From Arthrobacter sp. NtRootA1 (lineage in GTDB: Bacteria > Actinomycetota > Actinomycetes > Actinomycetales > Micrococcaceae), in assembly GCF_019976975.1 (NCBI RefSeq), contig NZ_AP024630.1:4154001-4218000 (forward strand): a stretch of DNA of 64,000 nucleotides, written 5' to 3'. This document shows positions 47,505 through 55,961 of the stretch, piece after piece. The translations under genes were made by a program, and so were the position numbers. Numbering within the stretch: position 1 is the stretch's first letter; every line of letters starts with the position of its first letter. Below the pieces are notes generated by a model. The model searched no databases and was not told where the DNA came from. It saw nothing but the letters and a program-made list of their open reading frames with translations.

Positions 47505-50468
47505 ATGCCCCTCGCCAACAATCTAGATCACTCCCCCAAACCCAGAAATTGGAGTCAAGCGTTGCTACGCAAACTCTTTGACCGCCAGGAAATACAACCG
47601 CACAGCATCTGGACCGGCGAGGACACAGCTCAGCCGCGATCTTTTGTGCTGCTCGACTCAAACAGCGACCCCGACGCCCACTTGGTGCTGCGCAAACGGC
47701 CTTATGAAGTGCGCCTGCAGGTGGTTCCAGGCTCGGAAGTGACCTCCACCTTCCAAACAGTCAGCAATCCCGATCAGCACGGCACTAAATCCGGGATTAT
47801 CTGGGTGAAGTTCCTTGACTCGAGCGGCACTGAGGTCCCTAGCAGGGGACGAATCAGCAAGGGCCGCCAGGGCAACTACGTCTACATCGTTCCGAACGCT
47901 CTCGGTGTCTCTGAAACTACGTTGTACATCCCTATGGACTGCACCGAAGTAGTACTCGGCTTCGCACTCTGGAAGGGCTATGCCGGTAGCTTGTCCTTGA
48001 CAAACGCAGTTCGCGTACGACACAACGTCCTCCCGCCCTTTTCGGAATCCCGCCAATCCGGCGCCGGAGATCTCCGGTCGAATCGGATATCCGTCTCCCG
48101 TGAGCACGGCACTGCGTCCGAAGTGGGTCTGGGCAGGGAGCCGCTCAGCCTCGACATTTCGACACTTGACGCCAAGCACTTAAGAGTCCAAGGCCAATTC
48201 GTAGGTTCCGAGCCGGTTGGGCTCAGGGATGCCGTGGCCCTCTTCAGGTTCGCCGATAAACACGGGGCTGAAGTGGGAAGTTTGACGGACATTCCCCGTG
48301 GTCCCGTCGGCGAATACATCTATCTGGTGCCGGATTCCTCTGGTGCGTTTTCGTTCGAGGTCCATGCCCCCTCAGATTGCGCCACTGTACGGATTGCTTT
48401 CGCGGCCTGGCATGCGGAGCCAGGCAAACTCAGGATCTTGAATGCCTTGGACATCGTCGAGTTGGGGGCAGAATCCGCTGACGATCTCCGCCCAGGCTTC
48501 GGTCCTCCCCAGACCAATGGCAAAGCGTTGCAGTTCAATCGATTGCATGAGCTCGGAGCCAACGTGGCGGTGACTTCCCGGGCTCGATGGGCGAGGATTC
48601 CACTGGCCGACACAAAGGGCCCCCAGATCCAGGTTCAATTCTCGGTAATTCCTCAAGTCGAAGGGTTGTCCAGGAAGAGCGCGCTGGCACTCCTGGAATT
48701 TGCTGACAAGGACGGTGGCCGGATTTGCCCCGCCGGCCTCCCAACATCCGAGGAGTATGCCTACAAGTACATCGACGGGCGCCGCCCAAACGATGTGTCA
48801 CTGACATTAACCGTCCCTCGAGGCGCTACAGAGATTCGTGTAGGTACGGTGCTCTGGGAGGCGGCCGCGGGAGAGCTGCTGACGAGCAATCAGATTTGGG
48901 TAAAGGCACTTTCAGCGTCGAAGCAGGTTCCAGCCAAGAAAAAGGCCGGGGGTACTTCCACAGTCGCCGTAATCGATGACGCAGACGAGGCACCACGGCG
49001 GGCCAGGGAATTGAAGGTCGCCCTGATTGCAGACGAATTCACCTATAACTGCTTCAAATACGAGTTCAACCCGATCGTTATCGAGCCTCACAACTGGCGT
49101 GAGCGTTTTGAGGCAGACCGGCCCGATATCTTTTTCTGTGAGTCTGCATGGTCGGGCGTGGACAGTGAAAAGCGGCCGTGGAAGGGCCGCATCTATGCGA
49201 GCTCCAACTTTGCCCGGGAGAACCGTACCGAACTCCTTGAGATTCTGGAGTGGTGCGACAACGAGGACATTCCAACTGTCTTCTGGAACAAAGAAGACCC
49301 CACGCATTTCGATGACAAGGTCCACAACTTCATCGACACAGCGGTGAGGTTCGATCACGTTTTTACCACTGACGTGACCTGCGTTCCCCGCTATGAGGAA
49401 GAGTACGGACACTCCAGTGTTCATTGCCTTCCATTTGCTACACAACCAAAGCTTTTCAATCCGATAGAGACTTCCCCGAGGGACCAAGGAGTCTCGTTCG
49501 CAGGCAGTTGGTACGCAAACCACCTTGACCGTTCCAAAGAGATGGAAGTCATTTTCGACCAGATCCTCGATGCCGGCATGGACCTCCGCATCTTCGATAG
49601 ATTTTGGGGATCGGAGGATGAGCTACACCATTTCCCCGAGCGCTATCGTCCCTTCACCAACCCTGCCGTTCCCCATTCAAAAATCGCCGACGCCTACAAG
49701 TCGACGACGCTTGGTCTCAACATCAACACCGTGACCTCGTCGCCCACTATGTTTGCGCGCCGCATATTTGAACTCATGTCCTGCAATACTTTGGTTGTCT
49801 CCAACTACTCCGAAGGCGTCGCGGAATTCTTCAAGGGCCGGATACTGTTTGCCGGTGACGGCCATTCAGACGTTCAGGACCTGGACGCGGCAACTGCGGA
49901 TCGCGTCAGGCACGCCGCCCTCCATGACGTTCTTGCACATCACACGTATGAACGGCGTTTCGAACAGATCCTGGACAGCATCGGCTTTGACTACGCCAAA
50001 TCGCACCGCATGATCACCCTGGTTTGTCCAGTGGAAAGCGAAGCTGAACTCAACCAGGCTATCGCCCGCCAAGGTGAGTATGTCGACGTCGTCGATCGGG
50101 TGGTCATCGTTCTGGGACGGAGCTTCCAGAAGAGCGACGCATCCTATTTTCAGGCCAAGTACGGCCGCTTTGGTGTCGTGATTCTGTCATGGGCCTGGGC
50201 TGTCAATGAATCTCTGGACCCCAGCACGTTTATCAGCGGCGATTCGTTTGCCTTCATTTCACCTGATTCGACGGTCAGCGCAAAGGCAATTTACGAAGCC
50301 TCACTCCATCGCGCTTACGTCGACGGTCCCGTGGTGATCCAGTCCGGGGAACCGTACCGTTTCAGCGCCCAGCACGCCGTCGAGGACATTGTCGCGGGCC
50401 CGGCCTTCTTCAAGAAAGCCGTCGTCAACTACGGTAAAACCATCTCTGACAATTTCTACCTCGTCTAG
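47505..50468 (+). CDS. Large CgeB-like glycosyltransferase with three N-terminal repeat domains
   Basis: A 987-residue cytoplasmic protein. Residues about 65-175, 213-320 and 352-468 are three copies of a beta-rich domain, each ending with a pattern like YIYLVP...A.W...G.L.I.NA. Residues 500-830 form a CgeB-like GT-B glycosyltransferase (IPTVFWNKEDPTHFDDKV, SFAGSWYANHLDRSKEM, and SPTMFARRIFELMSCNTLVV). The last 150 residues (MITLVCPVESEAELNQAI onward) resemble a GT2 fold, but the DxD metal motif is missing, with FISPDS at about that place. It starts 10 bases after wecB. The related 57270-59159 gene has the same CgeB domain with an intact GT2 domain. Sugar specificity unknown. Confidence 0.82.
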   Translation: MPLANNLDHSPKPRNWSQALLRKLFDRQEIQPHSIWTGEDTAQPRSFVLLDSNSDPDAHLVLRKRPYEVRLQVVPGSEVTSTFQTVSNPDQHGTKSGIIWVKFLDSSGTEVPSRGRISKGRQGNYVYIVPNALGVSETTLYIPMDCTEVVLGFALWKGYAGSLSLTNAVRVRHNVLPPFSESRQSGAGDLRSNRISVSREHGTASEVGLGREPLSLDISTLDAKHLRVQGQFVGSEPVGLRDAVALFRFADKHGAEVGSLTDIPRGPVGEYIYLVPDSSGAFSFEVHAPSDCATVRIAFAAWHAEPGKLRILNALDIVELGAESADDLRPGFGPPQTNGKALQFNRLHELGANVAVTSRARWARIPLADTKGPQIQVQFSVIPQVEGLSRKSALALLEFADKDGGRICPAGLPTSEEYAYKYIDGRRPNDVSLTLTVPRGATEIRVGTVLWEAAAGELLTSNQIWVKALSASKQVPAKKKAGGTSTVAVIDDADEAPRRARELKVALIADEFTYNCFKYEFNPIVIEPHNWRERFEADRPDIFFCESAWSGVDSEKRPWKGRIYASSNFARENRTELLEILEWCDNEDIPTVFWNKEDPTHFDDKVHNFIDTAVRFDHVFTTDVTCVPRYEEEYGHSSVHCLPFATQPKLFNPIETSPRDQGVSFAGSWYANHLDRSKEMEVIFDQILDAGMDLRIFDRFWGSEDELHHFPERYRPFTNPAVPHSKIADAYKSTTLGLNINTVTSSPTMFARRIFELMSCNTLVVSNYSEGVAEFFKGRILFAGDGHSDVQDLDAATADRVRHAALHDVLAHHTYERRFEQILDSIGFDYAKSHRMITLVCPVESEAELNQAIARQGEYVDVVDRVVIVLGRSFQKSDASYFQAKYGRFGVVILSWAWAVNESLDPSTFISGDSFAFISPDSTVSAKAIYEASLHRAYVDGPVVIQSGEPYRFSAQHAVEDIVAGPAFFKKAVVNYGKTISDNFYLV

Positions 50469-50510
50469 GGGTTGAATCAGCCATTGCAAATCCTTGAGGA
50501 TTCTCCGGAT

Positions 50511-52445
50511 ATGAAGCTCAGCATTGTTGTCCCTTGTTACAACGCAGAAACCAAGATCGGCCTCTGCCTGGAGTCGTTGGAGGGCATCGATCTTCCTGAA
50601 GACTCCTTCGAGGTTGTCTTTGTGGACGACCACTCCACCGATGGAACGTTTGCCTTGCTCGAGGAGAGGGCACGGGCACATTCAAACTGGCGGGTCGTGG
50701 CATTGACCTCCAACAGTGGTTCGCCCTCACGCCCCCGCAACGTTGGTATGTCCAAAGCTGCCGGGGAATACGTGTTCTTCCTTGACTCGGACGACGAGAT
50801 CCTGCCGGACGCACTTCGGCAGCAGCTGGAACTTGCCTCGCAGGAAGATTCAGACATTGTCCGGGCCTCCTTGTACACGGTGGAACGAGGAAAGAAACCC
50901 CAACTGGTTAACAGGGTGGTGGGCTTTCACACTGCAGCGTCCAGGACTGAGAAGATCGCCAAGATCGTGCGAGATCAAAGTACGACAAACTCGTCGTTGA
51001 TCCGTCGCAGTCTGCTCATCGACAACGGCATCATCTGGCCGGAGCATCTGCACATGGGAGAAGACACTGTTTTTCTCAATACTGTCCTGTCTGTATCTCA
51101 GAACATTTCCTACCTTGATGAACCAGCCATCATTTACCACAAGACCATCGGATTTGTTCGATCCACAACGCAGCAATACGGTGCTCGCGAGCTGGCTTCG
51201 CATCTCGAAGTATGGGAGAGCGCCGAGTCCACCCTCGCACACGTTGGTCTTAGCTACATGGAGATCAGAGGCCACGTCGCGCTTAGGGTTGCGCTCGAAT
51301 CCATTTACAGGTTCAACCGTGGTGACATTGATGCCGGTCTGTTCTCAAAGCTTTCCCATCTTGTCCAAGACAACTGGGAGGCCATCAGCGGCAAGCCATA
51401 TCGCGCCCGAATCCGTGAGACGCTCGAAATTATCAACAGCGGCAATTACGAAGGCTTTCAGCAGAACATTAAACAGCGTGTCCTCATCGCCGGTATGGAT
51501 TTGAAATTCATTTCTCCTGCTATTCCATCCCTTCGCGAGCACTACGATGTGAAGCTGGACGAGTGGACCGGGCATGATTCCCACGATGAGAATCAAAGCC
51601 GGGAGCTTCTGGAGTGGGCAGACGTCATCTTCTGCGAATGGCTACTGGGCAACGCAGTTTGGTACGCAAACCACAAGAAGGCGCACCAACGTCTGATAGT
51701 CCGGCTCCATCGATTTGAACTCAATGCGAGGTTCGGGCATCTGGTGGATCAATCCAAGGTGGATTGCTTCATCTCTGTGTCACTTCACACCAGCGAAGAC
51801 ATGATCCGCACGTTCGGCATGGACCGAACGAAGGTTCGAATCATCCCGAACTACCTCGACGTCAACGCCTACAAAACCAGTAACGATCCAAGCAAGACCC
51901 AGAAGCTGGCAATGGTGGGCATGTTGCCCAAATTGAAGGGCTACCACCGCGCACTTGAACTTCTCCATTACTTGAATGCCCACGGCGAGTACTCCCTCAC
52001 CGTCTTTGGGAAAGGGCCGCATGACCTCCCGTGGGTCTACAAGAACCCTGTGGAACGCGAGTACTACGAGCAATGTGAGCAGTACATTGTGGATCACAAC
52101 CTAGCCGAAAAAGTCACCTTTTCCGGCTGGGTGGACACTAAGACGGCTTTGGCTGACTTTGGCTTTGTTCTGTCCCTCAGTGACTTGGAGAGTTTCCACG
52201 TCGCCCCTGGAGAGGGATTCGCCTCAGGAAACCAGGGAGTTTTTCTTCCTTGGCACGGCGTGGACTACGTTTACCCCGAGGACTACATTTTCGAGGATGT
52301 CTTCGGCATCCGCGACTACATCCTCGAGAACCAGGATCTGGACGTATTCAATAAGAATGCAGAGCCAGGCCAGCGTTTTGTTCGTGAACGGTACTCGCTC
52401 GAGGCTTTCATCTCCCTTGTTCAGGAAGCCTTCGAAGAGGTCTAG
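50511..52445 (+). CDS. Two-domain glycosyltransferase (GT2 plus GT-B)
   Basis: A 644-residue protein. The N-terminal GT2 (GT-A fold) domain begins MKLSIVVPCYNAETKIG and has VVFVDDHSTDGT, GSPSRPRNVGMSKAAGEYVF, and the metal-binding FLDSDDEILPDAL. From about residue 330 a GT-B-like domain follows, with KLAMVGMLPKLKGYHRALEL and YSLTVFGKGPHDL, then LAEKVTFSGWVDTKTALADF. The protein may thus add two sugars in turn. The ATG at 50511 has GAGGA ten bases upstream and gives the normal GT2 N-terminus; TTG 50472 is an alternative. The stop is 100 bases before the convergent minus-strand cluster. Confidence 0.88.
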   Translation: MKLSIVVPCYNAETKIGLCLESLEGIDLPEDSFEVVFVDDHSTDGTFALLEERARAHSNWRVVALTSNSGSPSRPRNVGMSKAAGEYVFFLDSDDEILPDALRQQLELASQEDSDIVRASLYTVERGKKPQLVNRVVGFHTAASRTEKIAKIVRDQSTTNSSLIRRSLLIDNGIIWPEHLHMGEDTVFLNTVLSVSQNISYLDEPAIIYHKTIGFVRSTTQQYGARELASHLEVWESAESTLAHVGLSYMEIRGHVALRVALESIYRFNRGDIDAGLFSKLSHLVQDNWEAISGKPYRARIRETLEIINSGNYEGFQQNIKQRVLIAGMDLKFISPAIPSLREHYDVKLDEWTGHDSHDENQSRELLEWADVIFCEWLLGNAVWYANHKKAHQRLIVRLHRFELNARFGHLVDQSKVDCFISVSLHTSEDMIRTFGMDRTKVRIIPNYLDVNAYKTSNDPSKTQKLAMVGMLPKLKGYHRALELLHYLNAHGEYSLTVFGKGPHDLPWVYKNPVEREYYEQCEQYIVDHNLAEKVTFSGWVDTKTALADFGFVLSLSDLESFHVAPGEGFASGNQGVFLPWHGVDYVYPEDYIFEDVFGIRDYILENQDLDVFNKNAEPGQRFVRERYSLEAFISLVQEAFEEV

Positions 52446-52495
52446 ACGGACGACGCCAGAGCCGGCGCTTCTGCGTCAGGGGCGCGTTAGTAAGG

Positions 52496-52534
52496 CCCGT
52501 TGAAGTCCTCCTTGTGGTTTGGACTCTCGACGGG
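52496..52534. terminator. Weak bidirectional hairpin
   Basis: CCCGTTGAAGTCC (52496-52508) pairs imperfectly with GGACTCTCGACGGG (52521-52534). It lies in the 99-base gap between two convergent genes. The pairing is imperfect, and there is no clear T-run. Confidence 0.4.
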
Positions 52535-52544
52535 TTGTCGGCGT

Positions 52545-53813
52545 CTACGAGAATTGGAGGTCGTAGATCGTCGGCGCCTTTACATCCCAAGACGCTAATC
52601 CAATTGCATCAACTGACACTTCAGGGGCAAATCTAAGTTGAATGACGTGTGAAGACATGCCTTCGCCCAAGCCCACGTATTTGTAGTAACCAATATTCCG
52701 GTACGACGAATAGGAGAAGCCTTGCTGGCTAAGCATCTCGCGTGTACTTCCCCTAACAGCCGCACAAAAAACGAGACCCTTGTTACTGCCCGACGCAGGG
52801 TTGACGGCCTTGAATTCAACTGTAATCTCGCTGTCCCCTGCCGTTTTGATCCATGTAACAGCTTCCTGAAGTTCCCGCTCTCCCCATGAGCCATCATTCT
52901 CGACATGACAGTGGGGAAATTCCAACCTTTGAGATTCATGTTCGGCAGACGGATAGTAGGCGGTCGGGACCGACTGAATCTCAGCGACTGACTTCAGGAA
53001 TTTGATCATGAAAGGCGTTGGCTGAACTGCGTGCCCCTCATTACGGGAGGTCTGGTGAAGCGAAACCGAGCCGACGGAGTCAACGCTAGCAGCCAGGCCT
53101 TGAAGTCTGCCTACGAAGCTAAGGGTTTCCTCAAAAGCGCTATCTCCACGGTTTGTAACGATAGTTATGGGAGGAATGCACCGAGATGACTCGAATCTGG
53201 AATAGACATCTGTGCGGTTTGGGTGTTCACCAGCCAAGTCCGCTAAGGCCCGCCCGTTAAGGGCAAGTCTCTCAACGTCCGCCAGGGAACTTTTCACGGG
53301 ATATCGCAACAAATCAAGCTGAGGGACCTCAGCAACAGCATGTGCGACTCTAAGCTCGGCTGCAATCATCAACGACCCGAAGCCACCCATGGAGCTGCCA
53401 TAGAGAATTACGTTATCCAACGTGATCCCTCTGCGGTCGCAGTATAGGCGAATGAAGGTGGCGAGCTCGGAAACAATATCCTCATCTGAGCTAGCAAACC
53501 AAGAGGCAGCCAAATCAGGAGCATAATTCAGCATGGGATCACTCAATGAAACGACATCCCAGTCCGCGAACGCCGCTGCCCACGACCAGCGTGGGTAGAA
53601 GGGCACTTTGGGAGGAGTGCTCGACGGTTGTGCTGACGGCAGGAAGCACAACAATTTCTGGGGATTCTCTGCGAAACTCCCATAGGCTTCAATGCGGAGA
53701 CCGCCGGCCGTCTTCCCTGTGATAACACGATCCACCGAAGAGAATTCCAAGTCAGGAGACACCTCGAAGAGTGTTCGGGTTGCGTCCAATGCGGCCGCGA
53801 TTTTCATCGACAT
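52545..53813 (-). CDS. Alpha/beta-hydrolase-like protein with C-terminal beta domain
   Basis: A 422-residue protein with no signal peptide. VILYGSSMGGFGSLMIAAEL has a G-x-S-x-G nucleophile elbow with Ser141; possible acid and His partners lie in ITIVTNRGDSAFEETL and SRNEGHAVQPTP. Similar elbows are seen in Asp2-type acyl-modifying proteins of accessory secretion and capsule loci. From about residue 310 a beta-rich domain follows (YYKYVGLGEGMSSHVIQLRF, then IGLASWDVKAPTIYDLQFS) that resembles the three N-terminal domains of the 47505-50468 glycosyltransferase. The G+C content looks lower than that of its neighbours. An acyl-modifying or de-acylating role on the polysaccharide is inferred. Confidence 0.65.
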   Translation of the reverse strand: MSMKIAAALDATRTLFEVSPDLEFSSVDRVITGKTAGGLRIEAYGSFAENPQKLLCFLPSAQPSSTPPKVPFYPRWSWAAAFADWDVVSLSDPMLNYAPDLAASWFASSDEDIVSELATFIRLYCDRRGITLDNVILYGSSMGGFGSLMIAAELRVAHAVAEVPQLDLLRYPVKSSLADVERLALNGRALADLAGEHPNRTDVYSRFESSRCIPPITIVTNRGDSAFEETLSFVGRLQGLAASVDSVGSVSLHQTSRNEGHAVQPTPFMIKFLKSVAEIQSVPTAYYPSAEHESQRLEFPHCHVENDGSWGERELQEAVTWIKTAGDSEITVEFKAVNPASGSNKGLVFCAAVRGSTREMLSQQGFSYSSYRNIGYYKYVGLGEGMSSHVIQLRFAPEVSVDAIGLASWDVKAPTIYDLQFS

Positions 53814-53911
53814 TAATTTAACCTGAGCTTAAAGGATCTGTTTGACAAGCAATCATACCAACGGGTAACGTCAAGGCCCGCCGATCCGTCACCGTCGCCG
53901 GGCTAACCCGA

Positions 53912-54775
53912 CTAACGGTCCAGGAGAAGACGAAGCTGATCCGCGAACCAAGCACTAAAGATGTCATGTCCTTCGTCATTCAGATGAAGTTCGTCGTAGA
54001 AGGCTGACGGCTTATCCAGAAATTCAGCGTCGGCGTCGATGAATTTGACGCCGCTATCGGCGACAAATCGCTGCACGGCCCCGCGTATATCCGCACGCCG
54101 TTGCACAAGTGAAGTGTGCTGGTCCTCAGAGATCATTCGGTGGTAATACGAGTCGGTGGCCCACTGTGCGTTGCGGTGGGGCGACGTTACAAGCACCAGG
54201 TCGATGCCGAATTCCTTGGCAGCCCAGACGGCCAACCCCAGGATCGAGGTCAGGGCACCGGAACCTCGTGGAAGGTCTGATGCCTCAGGCTGTACCGGCG
54301 GGAGCAACGGTGCATATCTGTCTGTCGGGTACCAGTAGCTGTGCGGGCGGAAGTAGATGGGGAGGTCCGATTGCGGCAGGAAAAATACCACCGTGCCACC
54401 ACGACCGACCAGTGGAACGATCTTGTTGAGGAAAACATTGAAAAGCTGCAGGGTGGTAGCCCCGGAATACCCGCCGTTCAGGCAGCGAAACTTTAGGCCG
54501 TCGCTAGCCAAGTGACGTTCCACTTGAGACACGAAGCGGACGTCTTCCGGCGTGAAAGTTGCCTCCACAAAGGAGTCACCGAGAAACGCAATCGGTGGGG
54601 CACCGTCTGCGGTCTCGTTGCCAGTCGTGATGAAACCGTGCTCGTCCGTCCGAACCCGCCATGGCCCATCACCGATGGTTCCGTCAGTTGCTTCGAGGTA
54701 ACCGTCGGGGCGGTTCCGCATGCCATCCAGGTTAGGCGTAGATTCCTTCAGCCTGATGTAACGGCGCTCTGACAT
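53912..54775 (-). CDS. SGNH/GDSL-type hydrolase or acyltransferase
   Basis: A 287-residue protein. The catalytic Ser is in IAFLGDSFVEATFT, the oxyanion Gly in LNGGYSGATTLQLFN, and the Asp-His pair in YDELHLNDEGHDIFS, so all catalytic blocks of SGNH enzymes are seen. There is no signal peptide or membrane span. In polysaccharide loci such proteins add or remove acyl groups. GGGGAG lies seven bases before the ATG. The gene follows the FkbM-type gene on the same strand by 98 bases, so one operon is probable. Confidence 0.85.
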   Translation of the reverse strand: MSERRYIRLKESTPNLDGMRNRPDGYLEATDGTIGDGPWRVRTDEHGFITTGNETADGAPPIAFLGDSFVEATFTPEDVRFVSQVERHLASDGLKFRCLNGGYSGATTLQLFNVFLNKIVPLVGRGGTVVFFLPQSDLPIYFRPHSYWYPTDRYAPLLPPVQPEASDLPRGSGALTSILGLAVWAAKEFGIDLVLVTSPHRNAQWATDSYYHRMISEDQHTSLVQRRADIRGAVQRFVADSGVKFIDADAEFLDKPSAFYDELHLNDEGHDIFSAWFADQLRLLLDR

Positions 54776-54873
54776 TATGGCTCCCCAAGGGTACGACGGA
54801 TGACAACCTATAAATCCTATCGGTTGGGCACCGCCGGCAGTTAATTAGACGGATGCAGAGGCCTTCTGTGGAC

Positions 54874-55827
54874 CTATGCTCCTGCGGCGTTAGGGTCGCG
54901 GTCCTCCAGGCGGTTGCTGAGTTCGCCAAGGAGCACTTCCAGTTGTTTGACGCGTTCGGACAGTTCCGCGACCGCGGTGCTCGCATCCTGTTCAGCGGGC
55001 GCCGTAGACAACCCGTCCTTGATTGACTTCAATTCGCCGTTGACAAGTCCTAAGCGATAGTACAAATCCCTGGTGGCCCAGTTAGTTCGCGTTATCAGAC
55101 CGGCCGCTCTGCGTTCCATGTGGGCACGTTCAAGTGGCGTCGCGGAAGGAACCAAGATGTAAGTGGGCGTCGCGTTGAATTGCGCCACGAAGGAGTAGCC
55201 CGACTCGGATGCAAACTGCTCAAGCTCGGCCTGCTCAACGGCTGTGGCGGCCTCGCAAGCAATGATCGGCCTGTCCCTGGCGATCAAATCGACCGCGCCC
55301 TTCAGGACCGCCACATCCATTCCCTCGGCATCAACCTTAATGAGGGCAACCCGTTGCCGGATCTCCTCCACGTCAATGGCGCTCACGGCATATTCGCCGT
55401 CCGAGGACACCGCGAACGTAGTCGCACCAACGTTTTTGAGGTCGAGTTTATCCAGTGTGGCTCGTGAAGGCTTCTCCCCCAGCGCCACTCGGCGAACTTC
55501 AATATGATCTTGCAGCGAATTACTATCGACATTGCGCTGCAGGATATCTGCCGCAAGAGGCAGTGGCTCGAACGAGATAACTTTGGCTTCACATACCGCG
55601 GCGAAGTACAGGCTATGGTTGCCAATATTTGCGCCGACGTCCAGGACTAAGTCCCCGGGATTAAGGTACTCGGCCAACGTTCCAAGGTACTGCCATTCGT
55701 AGAACTTTTTCGACGCGTCAATCATGGCAGCGATGTGGTCGCCCGCCACGGCTTCAATGAGGATTCGTTTGCCGTGATGTTCAATAGCTAGCGACGTTGT
55801 TGCGATTGATTCAGTCGAACTGTCCAT
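54874..55827 (-). CDS. FkbM-family methyltransferase
   Basis: A 317-residue SAM-dependent methyltransferase. The SAM-binding motif is LVLDVGANIGNHSLYFAAV, followed by KVISFEPLPLAADILQRNVD and ALIKVDAEGMDVAVLKGAV, which is the typical FkbM ending. The last 60 residues form a coiled-coil-like helix (AVAELSERVKQLEVLLGELS). It could O-methylate a sugar of the polymer, perhaps as a chain terminator with the coiled coil as a spacer; the latter is known for some O-antigen terminators but is inference here. ATG 55827 follows GAGAGAAACC; GTG 55878 is a weaker choice. A strong terminator precedes the gene. Confidence 0.88.
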   Translation of the reverse strand: MDSSTESIATTSLAIEHHGKRILIEAVAGDHIAAMIDASKKFYEWQYLGTLAEYLNPGDLVLDVGANIGNHSLYFAAVCEAKVISFEPLPLAADILQRNVDSNSLQDHIEVRRVALGEKPSRATLDKLDLKNVGATTFAVSSDGEYAVSAIDVEEIRQRVALIKVDAEGMDVAVLKGAVDLIARDRPIIACEAATAVEQAELEQFASESGYSFVAQFNATPTYILVPSATPLERAHMERRAAGLITRTNWATRDLYYRLGLVNGELKSIKDGLSTAPAEQDASTAVAELSERVKQLEVLLGELSNRLEDRDPNAAGA

Positions 55828-55924
55828 GGTTTCTCTCGTCGATAAAACATATCCCGCGTTATTGCTGGATTCTCTCACAACCAGCCGCCGAATTCAGAAC
55901 CCGTCTGCAGCTGTGGATCAACAA

Positions 55925-55953
55925 CCGCGTCCGGGCGGAGTACCCGGACGCGG
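55925..55953 (-). terminator. Terminator after wecC
   Basis: A perfect 11-bp stem (55925-55935 with 55943-55953, 7-base loop) lies 9 bases beyond the wecC stop on the minus strand. It marks the end of the export/glycosyltransferase operon, so the FkbM-type gene should have its own promoter. Confidence 0.8.
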
Positions 55954-55961
55954 TAAAGCCT

